This document shows positions 17,346 through 27,388 of a DNA stretch of 64,000 nt, in pieces. Every line of letters starts with the position of its first letter. Position 1 is the first letter of the stretch. The DNA lies in assembly GCF_000745425.1 (NCBI RefSeq), contig NZ_JQJH01000012.1, forward strand, positions 81,710 to 145,709, written 5' to 3'. The notes beneath the pieces are model-generated. The model was not told the origin of the DNA and did not search any database. It saw nothing but the letters and a program-made list of their open reading frames with translations. The translations under genes and the position numbers were made by a program. The stretch comes from Beijerinckia mobilis. Lineage in GTDB: Bacteria; Pseudomonadota; Alphaproteobacteria; Rhizobiales; Beijerinckiaceae.

Positions 17346-17493
17346 ACCTGAAAGACGCAGGTTCAAAGAAACCGGGCTTGCCGACCTTTCGGCTTTCTGC
17401 TTCTTTCCCTGGCGCGCAGCGCGCGCCGCCACCCTCTTCTTCCCACTCGCACCAGAACCCGGCTCCTGATCTCTGGCCCCCGAAATTCGGCTT

Positions 17494-17600
17494 GATATAC
17501 CCGGAATCCGCAGGAATTCCGGGTTCCGTTCTCGCAAATCATTCGATTCCAATGGTTTGCGAGAGTGTACCGTCTTATTCCTTCGGAATGGTGGTATATT
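17494..17600 (+). repeat. Structured 105-bp repeat, copy 1 (upstream of recN)
   Basis: The element starts GATATACCCGGAATCCGC and ends TTCGGAATGGTGGTATAT. It has an outer hairpin CCCGGAAT/ATTCCGGG, a central stem CTCGCAAATCAT (17531-17542) with ATGGTTTGCGAG (17552-17563), and TATTCCTTCGGAAT. The reverse complement of 22314-22419 matches over its full length. The central stem differs between copies but stays paired. The rest of the 17275-17650 gap holds a short GATCA palindrome near 17603-17628 and the recN leader. Confidence 0.8.
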
Positions 17601-17650
17601 CGGTGATCATTGGTCTTCGGTGATCAAGGGGAGGAAAATCCTCGACCCCC

Positions 17651-19315
17651 ATGCTCGTCACGCTTTCGATCCGCAATATCGTCCTGATCGACCGGCTTGA
17701 TCTCGAACTCGGGCCCGGTCTGACTATTTTGACCGGCGAAACCGGCGCGGGCAAATCGATCCTGCTCGACGCTTTCTCCTTGGCGCTCGGCGCGCGCGGC
17801 GATGGCAGCCTCGTCCGGCAAGGTGAAACGCAAGGTCAGGTGACGGCCGTTTTCGAACTGCCCCCCGGCCATCCGGCGGTGGAAGCCGCCCGTGCGCAGG
17901 AAATCGAAACCGATGGCGCGCTGATCCTGCGGCGCATCCAGTTCGCCGATGGCCGCACGCGGGCTTCCATCAATGATCAGCCGGTCAGCGCCCAGATTTT
18001 ACGCGCGATAGGGCGTAGCCTTGTCGAGATTCACGGCCAGCATGATGACAGGGCTTTGGTCAATCCTGCCCTGCATCGCCAATTGCTCGATTTCTACGGC
18101 GGATTGCAAGGCGAAGTCGCGCAATTGCGCGATGCCCATGCCCATTTGCGAGCCTTGCGTCGGGAACAGGTCGAAGAGGAAGAGCGGCTGGTGAAAACCC
18201 GCGCGGAGGCTGATTATCTGCGCCATGCCCAATTGGAACTGGACACACTCGCCGTCAGCGAAAATGAAGAAAGCCGCCTTGCCGAACAGCGCGCGGCGAT
18301 GATGCAGTCAGAAAAAGTGTCCTCCGAATTGCGCGATGCCTATGATGCGGTCGCGGGCGATCACGCGCCGCTTCCCGCCTTGGCTTCGATCCTGCGGCGC
18401 CTCGAGCGGCGCGAAACACAGGCGCCCACCCTCCTTCAGCCCGCGATCCTGGCACTCGACGCGGCCCTTGGCGCTCTCGACCTCGCGGGGCAAGCCCTCG
18501 ATGACGCCTTGCGAGCCGCCGATTATGATCCTCGGGAATTGGAAAAGGTTGAGGAACGCCTTTTCGCGCTGCGCGCTGCTGCCCGAAAATTTGGGGTCGC
18601 AAGCGATGATCTTCCGGCACTCGCGCGGCAATTCACCGAGAATCTGCGGCTGCTCGATGCCGGAGAGGCCAGGCTCGCCCACCTCCGGAAGGCGGCGGAG
18701 GAAGCGGAAACGCGCTACAGGCAGGCAGCCGCGCAATTGACGAGGGCACGGCGCGAGGCGGCTAAAAGGCTCGACGCCGCGGTCATGGCGGAACTGCCGC
18801 CACTGAAGCTCGAAGGCGCGACCTTTATGACCGAAATACGCGAGGAGGCACCGGGTCCCGAAGGCATGGACCAAGTCGAATTCTGGGTCCGCACCAATCC
18901 CGGGACGCGCCCCGGCCCTTTGATGAAAGTCGCCTCCGGCGGCGAACTTGCCCGTTTCATGCTTGCGCTGAAAGTCGTGCTCGCCGATCGCGGTTCGGCC
19001 CCCACGCTCGTTTTCGACGAGATCGACACTGGTGTCGGCGGCGCCGTCGCCGATGCGATCGGGCACAGGCTCGCCCGTCTCGCCAGCGGTGTTCAGGTGC
19101 TCGCGGTAACTCATGCGCCGCAGGTAGCGGCACGCGCCAGCAACCATTGGCGCATATTCAAGGGCGCCGAAGGCGATAGCGAAAGCATCGCCACACGGAT
19201 CAAGGTGCTGGCAGCCGCGCAGCGGCGCGAGGAAATCGCCCGCATGCTGGCAGGCGCCACAATTACCGCCGAGGCGCGCGCCGCCGCCAAACGGCTGATC
19301 GAAGGCACCGCCTGA
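17651..19315 (+). CDS. recN: DNA repair protein RecN
   Basis: A 554-residue SMC-like ATPase used in double-strand break repair. The Walker A loop is GETGAGKSI (residues about 30-38). Coiled-coil arms run roughly from residue 150 to 370. The ABC signature is VASGGELARFMLALK and the Walker B is TLVFDEIDTGVGG. The start ATG 17651 follows GGGGAGGAAAATC. It stands downstream of bamD, as in many alphaproteobacteria. ligA, often the next gene, is absent. Confidence 0.95.
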   Translation: MLVTLSIRNIVLIDRLDLELGPGLTILTGETGAGKSILLDAFSLALGARGDGSLVRQGETQGQVTAVFELPPGHPAVEAARAQEIETDGALILRRIQFADGRTRASINDQPVSAQILRAIGRSLVEIHGQHDDRALVNPALHRQLLDFYGGLQGEVAQLRDAHAHLRALRREQVEEEERLVKTRAEADYLRHAQLELDTLAVSENEESRLAEQRAAMMQSEKVSSELRDAYDAVAGDHAPLPALASILRRLERRETQAPTLLQPAILALDAALGALDLAGQALDDALRAADYDPRELEKVEERLFALRAAARKFGVASDDLPALARQFTENLRLLDAGEARLAHLRKAAEEAETRYRQAAAQLTRARREAAKRLDAAVMAELPPLKLEGATFMTEIREEAPGPEGMDQVEFWVRTNPGTRPGPLMKVASGGELARFMLALKVVLADRGSAPTLVFDEIDTGVGGAVADAIGHRLARLASGVQVLAVTHAPQVAARASNHWRIFKGAEGDSESIATRIKVLAAAQRREEIARMLAGATITAEARAAAKRLIEGTA

Positions 19316-19819
19316 AAGCAACAGCGGACAAATGGACAAGTTTTCAAAATAAATGATTTTACAAAAATTTACATCTTTACATGAAGTCCTCTTCCCCGGC
19401 GAGCATCCGCCAAAATATTCAAGATAATACTGAAACTTGTCTTGCGCACAGACTGTAAAGCTCGCCGATCATTCGCAATTCTGGCAACAATGAATTTCAA
19501 ATTGGCCAAAGATTACAGCTTGGTATTCTGATTTTTCCAGTTTATATGCGATGCACAATAAGGCTTCCAAAGCATCAAATTGAAAAGAGCTCTGCACTTT
19601 TCAGGTCGAGTGGATGCTTGACCGAAAGCTTGGAGCGCTGGCAACGATTTCGTCGAAAATCCAACGCTTCAGGGGCGCCTTATCCTTGAAAATCGCGATG
19701 CGCGGTCATGGGTTTCTGTCTCAAATAAACCGCATTTTCAAAAGCATGGCGAAGATTGGGGAGCGTGCCATATCCTTTTGCCGGGATTGGCGTGATGTAA
19801 AGATCAGTGGGGAACCACC
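19316..19819. other. AT-rich intergenic region without a supported gene
   Basis: About 500 bases, clearly richer in A and T than the flanks (19340-19570). It includes the promoter area of the cupin gene, whose start is preceded by GTGGGGAACC. A 69-codon frame at 19614-19823 ends inside the cupin start and lacks support. Confidence 0.5.
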
Positions 19820-20245
19820 ATGACCAATAATGCTTTTGTCAATCTCTTCTCACACAACAAGCCGGGTGACACCGAATTCCGCACGGACGGTTTGCGGGAT
19901 TTCTTCTCCTATCGTGACCTCGGCGTCGCCGACGCCACAGGTGGGCGGGTTCTCGTGCAGGTCGTCAAGGCCAACAAGGCACCGGAGAAAGGCACCGGCT
20001 GGCATATTCACGAGGCGCAATTCCACGTCGTGATCATGCTCAAGGGCTGGGCGCGCTTCATGTATGGCGACAAGGAGACACTGGTCTCTGCCGGCGATTG
20101 CGTGCATCAGCAGCCGGGTATCGTGCATTACCTGTTCGATTATTCGCCCGATATGGAATATATCGAGGTCATTGGACCGGCCGATTTTGCGAGCCCCTCC
20201 ATGGAAGGCCCGTGCGAAGTGCCGGCGCCCACCCCCTGGGCCTGA
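19820..20245 (+). CDS. Cupin-domain protein
   Basis: A 141-residue single-domain cupin. The first cupin motif is visible as GTGWHIHEAQFHVVIMLKGWARFMYG, giving two histidines and a glutamate of the usual metal site. The second motif is shorter (PGIVHYLFDYSPDMEYIEV) and contributes a third histidine. Small cupins of this kind include metal-dependent dioxygenases, isomerases and sensory proteins; the substrate is unknown. The gene is monocistronic with a strong terminator. Confidence 0.8.
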   Translation: MTNNAFVNLFSHNKPGDTEFRTDGLRDFFSYRDLGVADATGGRVLVQVVKANKAPEKGTGWHIHEAQFHVVIMLKGWARFMYGDKETLVSAGDCVHQQPGIVHYLFDYSPDMEYIEVIGPADFASPSMEGPCEVPAPTPWA

Positions 20246-20302
20246 TCGTCGCGCTCCAGACGGCATATAGCGCGTCTGACCGATAAAGATTTGAATGAAT
20301 CG

Positions 20303-20334
20303 GCACGGCAGTGGAACACATGCCGTGCTTTTTT
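20303..20334 (+). terminator. Intrinsic terminator of the cupin gene
   Basis: Perfect 8-bp arms GCACGGCA (20303-20310) and TGCCGTGC (20321-20328) followed by six T residues. Confidence 0.85.
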
Positions 20335-20500
20335 GTTGGGCCGGGTTGGTTTACTCTTCTCCCGATTACCCCCCGTTCGCTTTTGCGGAATTCGCCACGA
20401 ATGCTTCCCGGCCGCGAACATTTGGGACCTTTTGCCGTTAACCCATCGGGCCGATGATTTCGATGCATCGGACTGCAGCTAACCGAAGTGAGGTCTTCCA

Positions 20501-20719
20501 ATGAAATTTGCTCTTCTTCTGCTGGGCCTGTTGGCTTCCATCGTAATCTTCACTCCTCAGGATGCAAAAGCGGTCACTTGTGCGCGGGGCGTCTATCGAG
20601 CCGGATGCGTCGGGCCTCACGGAGCGGTCGGCGTGCGTCGCGCGCCCTATGTTCGGCCAGCGCCCGTCGTCGTCCACCGCAGCGTGTATCGCCGGCCGGT
20701 TTATTACCGGCATTGGTGA
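20501..20719 (+). CDS. Small secreted protein, Tyr/Arg/Val-rich
   Basis: A 72-residue protein. It begins with a clear signal peptide (MKFALLLLGLLASIVIFTP, likely cleaved after AKA near residue 24). The mature part is about 48 residues with two cysteines and a C-terminus rich in VxR, RRPVYY and RHW motifs. Such small basic tyrosine-rich secreted proteins are common and uncharacterised in Hyphomicrobiales. A GTGAGG sequence stands before the ATG. A hairpin follows at 20758. No function can be assigned. Confidence 0.75.
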   Translation: MKFALLLLGLLASIVIFTPQDAKAVTCARGVYRAGCVGPHGAVGVRRAPYVRPAPVVVHRSVYRRPVYYRHW

Positions 20720-20757
20720 TCGGTTACCGACGGCGATACACGCTCAGACCTGACAGC

Positions 20758-20785
20758 CGCTGGACCTTTCGCCAAAGGTCCAGCG
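20758..20785 (+). terminator. Hairpin terminator after the small secreted protein
   Basis: Perfect 12-bp arms CGCTGGACCTTT (20758-20769) and AAAGGTCCAGCG (20774-20785) with a 4-base loop. The following sequence is TTATAAG, so the T-run is weak. Confidence 0.7.
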
Positions 20786-20922
20786 TTATAAGAGCGCATA
20801 ATCCAGATGATTTCCTGTAAGGTATTCGCGTCACGAATCTTCTGGAAGCCGTGATGAGCGCTGGTTTTGCTCAAAGCGCCGCTCATCACGAAGAGTGCGG
20901 TTCCCCTGGAGTAAGACGCGAG

Positions 20923-21267
20923 ATGATCGAAGACTGGAAACATTTGATCGAGGTCATGAACAAAGGCGTAGGCGACCTGAAAGGCGCGACACCTGATGTC
21001 ATGAAAGCTTTTTCGGAGATGGGAAAAGCGGCGCATGCGAAGGGCGCCCTCGACGGAAAGACCAAGGAACTCGTGGCCCTCGCCATAGGCGTGGCGGTTC
21101 GCTGCGCACCCTGCATCGCCTATCATGCGCAAGGCGCGGCAAAACAGGGCGCAACGCGGGAAGAGGTCGCCGAAACCATGGCGACGGCAATCTATATGGG
21201 AGCCGGGCCTTCAGTCATGTATGCAGCGCATGCGCTCGAGGCTTTCGACCAGATCAAGGAATCCTGA
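20923..21267 (+). CDS. AhpD-like carboxymuconolactone decarboxylase family protein
   Basis: A 114-residue all-helical protein of the CMD/AhpD family. The motif AVRCAPCIAYHAQGA (about residues 58-72) carries the CxxC pair and downstream histidine of AhpD-type thiol peroxidase or disulfide reductase centres. ATG 20923 was preferred over the open frame extending to 20851 because family members start close to this point (MIEDWKHLIEVMNKGV). It probably takes part in peroxide defence or thiol exchange. No alkyl hydroperoxide reductase is adjacent. Confidence 0.8.
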   Translation: MIEDWKHLIEVMNKGVGDLKGATPDVMKAFSEMGKAAHAKGALDGKTKELVALAIGVAVRCAPCIAYHAQGAAKQGATREEVAETMATAIYMGAGPSVMYAAHALEAFDQIKES

Positions 21268-21332
21268 GGCGGTTTTCCGCTGCTGCGGGACGGCTCGCGC
21301 CCATTTTCAGGTTCGCGAGCACCGGGAATATC

Positions 21333-21372
21333 AGAGCAGTTCGGAACCTTCCGAGCTGCTCTTATTGTTTTT
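21333..21372. terminator. Hairpin between convergent genes
   Basis: Arms AGAGCAGTTCGGA (21333-21345) and TCCGAGCTGCTCT (21350-21362) match at 12 of 13 positions and are followed by TATTGTTTTT. It can serve the AhpD-like gene and, on the other strand, the dioxygenase gene. The AGAGCAGTTCGGA sequence also occurs inside the 46-bp repeats at 15097 and 36015. Confidence 0.7.
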
Positions 21373-21386
21373 AGAAAATTTCGCCT

Positions 21387-22190
21387 CTATTCGAACAGAA
21401 AAGCATCCATCATCAGGACACTGTTCTGCACGGAATGATGGATGCGCCTGCCCTTCGCTCCCTTGCCGTTCGTTCCAGCACCCGCCGCGCCGAGAGCGAA
21501 AGTAAAGGGCATGAAATGGTCCGGTTTCGGATGACACTTCTGGGCATTCGGCCCGAAGGCTTTGTAATCGATCAGCGAATCCGCATCTCCGGCCTCCGCC
21601 TTCTCTTTGATCCATTCGGCGAATTCGCTTGCAAAGGCATAGGCGGGCGCGGCACCGGGCGCCTCTTCCTCGATAATTTCCGCCGGAGCCGTCAACCGGC
21701 CAGAGCCGATGATCAGGACACCGTGCTGGCGCAGAGGCGCCAGACATTGGCCGAGAACATAATGATGGCCCGCCCCCTGCTCCGACTGGATCGCCGCCTC
21801 CACGACCGGAACATCAGCATCCGGATAGAGCAGGCTTAAGGGTCCAAAGACACCATGATCGAGACCCCGGCCGATGATTTCCTGCGCCGGCAGACCGGAT
21901 TGTTCCGTCAAAGTGGCGGCAATCGTCGCGAGCTGCGGCAGGCCGGAAGCGGGATAATCAATGGAGCGCGCAGCTTCCGGATAGCCCTCCACATCATGAT
22001 GGAGCACTCCCGGCTTTTCATCGGCGCTATAGGAGGGCTGCGCCATGTCGTAATGCGAGCTCATAATGAGGATCGCCTGCGGTTTGCCGAGCTTTTCCCC
22101 TAAGGAAATCAAAAACTCCCGCAATGGGCTCGCGTGCAGCGCCATATCCGGCGCGCCATGTGACAGAAACAGGGTAGGAAAAACAGCCAT
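21387..22190 (-). CDS. Class III extradiol dioxygenase (LigB/DodA type)
   Basis: A 267-residue protein of the YgiD/DodA group, which cleaves catecholic substrates such as 4,5-DOPA using a mononuclear metal. Metal-ligand candidates are H11 in LFLSHGAPD, a histidine in MSSHYDM (near residue 46), and the histidine in GLDHGVFGP. The C-terminal HPKPDHFMPF segment is also characteristic. It is monocistronic, just before a structured intergenic repeat. The physiological substrate is unknown. Confidence 0.85.
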   Translation of the reverse strand: MAVFPTLFLSHGAPDMALHASPLREFLISLGEKLGKPQAILIMSSHYDMAQPSYSADEKPGVLHHDVEGYPEAARSIDYPASGLPQLATIAATLTEQSGLPAQEIIGRGLDHGVFGPLSLLYPDADVPVVEAAIQSEQGAGHHYVLGQCLAPLRQHGVLIIGSGRLTAPAEIIEEEAPGAAPAYAFASEFAEWIKEKAEAGDADSLIDYKAFGPNAQKCHPKPDHFMPFTFALGAAGAGTNGKGAKGRRIHHSVQNSVLMMDAFLFE

Positions 22191-22273
22191 GACCGCTTCG
22201 CGAAATTAGAGCGGCGCAGGTCCCACTGAGGGCTGCCCGCGCCGCAAAGATCAAAATAAAGACGTCACGCGGC

Positions 22274-22419
22274 TTATACCAAGTCTCGATGAGTCATGCT
22301 CATAGAGACTTGGTATACCACTGTTCCGAAGGAATAAGGCGGAACATTCTTATAAATCATTGGAATAGAGTGATTTATAAGAACCGAACCCGAAACTACC
22401 GCGGAATTCGGGTATATTA
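22274..22419 (-). repeat. Structured repeat, copy 2, with adjoining AAGTCTC palindrome
   Basis: Two modules are joined. The palindrome 22277-22315 has 17-base arms (TACCAAGTCTCGATGAG and CTCATAGAGACTTGGTA, one mismatch) around the loop TCATG. The rest (22314-22419) is the reverse-complement counterpart of 17494-17600, including a perfect 13-bp stem TTCTTATAAATCA (22347-22359) / TGATTTATAAGAA (22371-22383). It fills the gap between the DAHP synthase stop and the dioxygenase promoter region. Confidence 0.8.
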
Positions 22420-23805
22420 TTCAGCGGCGTGAATGATGCGTTGACCGCGTCCGAGCCGTTCCGCCTTGAGAAGTTCGGCGATGAGGAAAGCCACCTCGAT
22501 CGATTGCTCCGCGTTGAGGCGCGGATCGCAATAGGTGTGGTAGCGGTCCCGCAGATCGTCGTCGGTGATGGCACGCGCGCCACCGGTGCATTCGGTGACG
22601 TCGCGGCCGGTCATTTCCAGATGCACGCCGCCCGCATAGCTACCTTCTGCCCGATGGACGGCGAAGAAGCTACGGATCTCGCTCATAATCCGTTCGAAGG
22701 GCCGCGTCTTGTAGCCAGAGGCCGCCTTGATCGTATTGCCATGCATGGGATCGCAGGACCAGACGACCCGCCTGCCCTCCTGCTGCACGGCGCGGATCAA
22801 ACCAGGAAGGTGATTTTCGATCTTGTCGGCACCAAAACGGCAGATCAACGTCAGACGGCCGGGTTCATTGGCTGGATTGAGGAGATCAATCAGCCTCAGA
22901 AGGTCGTCGGGCTTCAGCGACGGGCCGCATTTGAGCCCGATGGGATTTTTGATGCCCCGTGCAAATTCCACATGGGCATGGCCCGGATCACGTGTGCGAT
23001 CGCCGATCCACAGCATATGGCCAGAGGTCGCGTAATAATCGCCGCTGGTTGAATCGATCCGCGTCAGGGCTTCCTCATAGCCGAGCAGCAGGGCTTCGTG
23101 CGAGGTGAAGAATTCCGTCTGCCGCAATTCATGATGGGCTTCCGGATCGAGCCCGATCGCGCGCATGAAGCCGAGCGTTTCAGTGATGCGGTCGGCTAGT
23201 TCCTGATACCGCGCCGATTGCGGACTATCCATGACGAAACCGAGCATCCAGCGATGCGCATTTTCGAGATTGGCATAGCCGCCCATCGCGAAGGCGCGCA
23301 GAAGGTTCAGCGTCGCCGCCGATTGCCGATAGGCCATGAGTTGCCGCACAGGGTCTGGCTCGCGGGCGGCATCGGTGAAGGCGATGTCATTCACAATATC
23401 GCCGCGATAGCTCGGCAGCTCGACATCGCCAACTTTCTCGCTCGGGGCGGAACGTGGCTTGGCAAATTGCCCGGCGATCCGCCCAACCTTCACTACCGGA
23501 AGCGCGGCGGCGAAAGTGGCGACCACCGCCATCTGCAGGAAGACGCGGAAGAAATCACGGATATTGTCGGCATGGTGCTCGGCGAAGCTTTCGGCGCAAT
23601 CGCCACCCTGCAGAAGAAAAGCCTCGCCATCGGCGACTTTCCCAAGCAGATTTTTCAGCTTGCGCGCCTCGCCTGCAAAAACGAGCGGCGGAAATCCGGC
23701 GAGCTGGCCCTCGACTTCGGCGAGTTTCGCTTTGTCGGTAAATTCGGGCACCTGCATGATCGGTTTCCCTCTCCAACTCGCAGGTGACCAATTTTCCAAG
23801 GCCAT
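22417..23805 (-). CDS. aroG: Class II 3-deoxy-D-arabino-heptulosonate-7-phosphate synthase
   Basis: A 462-residue plant-like (class II) DAHP synthase, which condenses phosphoenolpyruvate with erythrose-4-phosphate at the entry to the shikimate pathway. Signatures are the N-terminal [77 protein letters not shown] and [16 protein letters not shown] 23805 was chosen because family members begin at NWSP. The frame is open a further 96 bases upstream, but that leader looks unlike the family. Confidence 0.95.
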   Translation of the reverse strand: MALENWSPASWRGKPIMQVPEFTDKAKLAEVEGQLAGFPPLVFAGEARKLKNLLGKVADGEAFLLQGGDCAESFAEHHADNIRDFFRVFLQMAVVATFAAALPVVKVGRIAGQFAKPRSAPSEKVGDVELPSYRGDIVNDIAFTDAAREPDPVRQLMAYRQSAATLNLLRAFAMGGYANLENAHRWMLGFVMDSPQSARYQELADRITETLGFMRAIGLDPEAHHELRQTEFFTSHEALLLGYEEALTRIDSTSGDYYATSGHMLWIGDRTRDPGHAHVEFARGIKNPIGLKCGPSLKPDDLLRLIDLLNPANEPGRLTLICRFGADKIENHLPGLIRAVQQEGRRVVWSCDPMHGNTIKAASGYKTRPFERIMSEIRSFFAVHRAEGSYAGGVHLEMTGRDVTECTGGARAITDDDLRDRYHTYCDPRLNAEQSIEVAFLIAELLKAERLGRGQRIIHAAE

Positions 23806-25409
<1,604 letters not shown>

Positions 25410-25433
25410 TTTGGTTATGGCAAATGCGAAGCA

Positions 25434-25485
25434 GCGGCTTTCCGTCAGATCTCATTGATCCCGACAATCGGTGATCAATAAGATC
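25434..25485 (-). repeat. Composite dispersed repeat, partial copy 3
   Basis: GCGGCTTTCCGTCAGATCTC is followed by a hairpin with arms ATTGATC (25454-25460) and GATCAAT (25473-25479) around CCCGACAATCGG. It matches the GCGGCTTTCCGCC plus hairpin part of 9450-9506. The stem bases are replaced but paired, and the loop core ACAAT is kept. Confidence 0.7.
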
Positions 25486-25911
25486 CTTTATCGCTTCTTT
25501 CTGTCTTTCGGCAGAATGATCGAAACTCCTGTGTTTTGTGCACATCCCTGCCCGCAAGTTTGTCGTCGCTGAGGCTTACGTCGTGCTTCACAGGCGTATA
25601 CCTTTGGTCTGATATCCTTCGGCGTCGTGGCAGCAGCCGGTCGGTGATCGACACCCTTTGGTGAAGAAGCCTGTGGTTCGCGTCAGATGTCTTCAAACCC
25701 TTCATTCAATTGCTATTTATTGATGTCATGACTGCGGTCCCGAAACATTTCGGGTAAGCGGACCATGCTTCGTCTCATTCCTCAATGCTGGCGCCTGACC
25801 CTGACAGAATTTGAAAGGAATAGGCCAGACACATGAATGTATTTCCTCCCTTTCACATTTGAGATAGACTTACTCGCATCGTTTTGAAGATTTGGGCTGA
25901 TCGAACTCAGC
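25486..25911. other. Intergenic region without a recognised gene
   Basis: About 425 bases downstream of the repeat and upstream of a LuxR-type regulator. No RNA gene or supported reading frame was found; the last 60 bases probably hold the regulator promoter. Confidence 0.45.
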
Positions 25912-27009
25912 ATGCCAAAGCTACAGTATAGCGAGATACTCGACCGCATTTACGAGGCCGCGTTTGTTCCGGATCAATGGTCCGGGCTCCTCACGGATTT
26001 TGCCGATCACATAGGCGGCATGGCCGGTTTTCTTTTTGTCGCCAATGCCTATCGCTCGGAATGGATTTCATCACCGAATTTGGCGCAAAAGTTTCAGGAA
26101 TTCATCGACCTCGGTTTCCTCGAACACAATAGCCGCATCACGCGCGTTCTCGAACGGCGCCTGCTCGGATGCACCGTCGCCGATCACGAGCTTTTCGAAC
26201 CGCATGAAATGGCGAAGGATCCGATGTATGATTTTCTGCATTCCTACGGCGGCGGCTGGTGTGTCGGCTACACCTTCGCGGTTCCAAGCGGCGACACACT
26301 CGCCGTCAGCTTCGAGCGTCAACATCGGCTGGGACCGTTCGAGCGGAATACAATTCTCCATGTCGATCAATTCCGATCGCATTTTGCCCGGGCTGCCTTG
26401 TTGGCGTCACGCCTTGGCCTGGAGCGGGCACGGGCAGCCACGGAGGCCATGAATGCGATCGGCCTTGCCGCTGCGGTCGTTGGTCACTCCAGACGGCTCA
26501 TTGCCAGCAATGACTTGTTCAATCAGCTGATCCCTTCGCAAATAGAGGATCGGCGCGAACGCGTGCGGCTCGTCCACGACGGCGCAGACAAATTGCTCGC
26601 GTCGGCGCTCACGCATATTGGCATCGTTGGACAAACCGCTGAAACGCTTTCCATTGCTATTCCCAAACGGGATGAAAAGCCTGCCACTGTCCTGCATGTC
26701 GTGCCGGTTCGGCGTACAGCCAATGATATCTTTTCCGATGCGTGCTGCCTGTTGGTCGCGACACAAATCGCCGACAAAAAAGCGCCACCGGCGATGCTGA
26801 TACAGGGCCTCTTCGATCTCACACCCGCCGAGGCACGTCTCGCGCGGGGCCTTGGCGAGGGATTCACACTCGCCGAGCTGGCATCGCAATTCGGCGTGGG
26901 AACAGGAACCTTGCGCATACAATTGAAATCCGTATTCGCAAAAACCGGTCTATCGCGCCAGGCCGAACTCGTCGCCTTGCTCGGCACCCTCACCTTGCCA
27001 GGGAAATGA
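25912..27009 (+). CDS. LuxR-type helix-turn-helix regulator
   Basis: A 365-residue cytoplasmic protein. The C-terminal 60 residues form a LuxR-like helix-turn-helix (LFDLTPAEARLARGLGEGF, LASQFGVGTGTLRIQLKSVFAKTG). The N-terminal 280 residues show no receiver or autoinducer motif; they resemble the PAS/GAF-like sensor region of similar uncharacterised regulators in Hyphomicrobiales. The gene is isolated, so its target is unknown. Confidence 0.75.
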   Translation: MPKLQYSEILDRIYEAAFVPDQWSGLLTDFADHIGGMAGFLFVANAYRSEWISSPNLAQKFQEFIDLGFLEHNSRITRVLERRLLGCTVADHELFEPHEMAKDPMYDFLHSYGGGWCVGYTFAVPSGDTLAVSFERQHRLGPFERNTILHVDQFRSHFARAALLASRLGLERARAATEAMNAIGLAAAVVGHSRRLIASNDLFNQLIPSQIEDRRERVRLVHDGADKLLASALTHIGIVGQTAETLSIAIPKRDEKPATVLHVVPVRRTANDIFSDACCLLVATQIADKKAPPAMLIQGLFDLTPAEARLARGLGEGFTLAELASQFGVGTGTLRIQLKSVFAKTGLSRQAELVALLGTLTLPGK

Positions 27010-27118
27010 CGTTTCTGCGCACGGAGAGCCAAAACCAGCCCCGGCTGCCCATTGCAGGCGCCACGATATTTCAGGCATGGGCCGGTGGCTTATGTACCCC
27101 CGTCATTTGTACGACCCG

Positions 27119-27388
27119 TCATTCAAAATCGACACGCAGCCCGTGTTCATCGAAGGCGCGTTCGATCGCCTGAACGATTGCCTGGACTTCGTCGATATCG
27201 ATCTCGACCTCTTCATGCGGGGCGTCCCAATGCACGATATCATCAAGATAGATGATGAAATCGGCCGGATCCTCCTCTTCCGGCGGGCAGTCCGCGCGCC
27301 CGAGAGTCAAAATGCGGTCACCCTTGAGGATTCTGACGGCGCCTTCCGTCAATTCGACCTCGATGGCTGGGCTTCTCTTCTTGCTCAT
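27119..27388 (-). CDS. Small acidic conserved hypothetical protein
   Basis: An 89-residue strongly acidic protein. It has ELTEGAVRILKGDRILTLGR, the acidic run PPEEEDPADFIIYLDD, and IDEVQAIVQAIERAFDEHG near the end. There is no signal peptide. The start ATG is preceded by AAAGGAATTGTGA, a good ribosome site. The gene overlaps the 3' end of mutY by 71 bases in another frame, so the two are probably co-transcribed. I do not recognise the family. Confidence 0.7.
   Translation of the reverse strand: MSKKRSPAIEVELTEGAVRILKGDRILTLGRADCPPEEEDPADFIIYLDDIVHWDAPHEEVEIDIDEVQAIVQAIERAFDEHGLRVDFE

Noticed and set aside
19614..19823. Possible 69-residue protein before the cupin gene
   Set aside because: It ends on the cupin start, covers the ribosome site and has no recognisable feature.
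3653..22419. CRISPR array or insertion sequence as explanation for the repeats
   Set aside because: Copies are single, far apart and without regular spacers, cas genes or a transposase.
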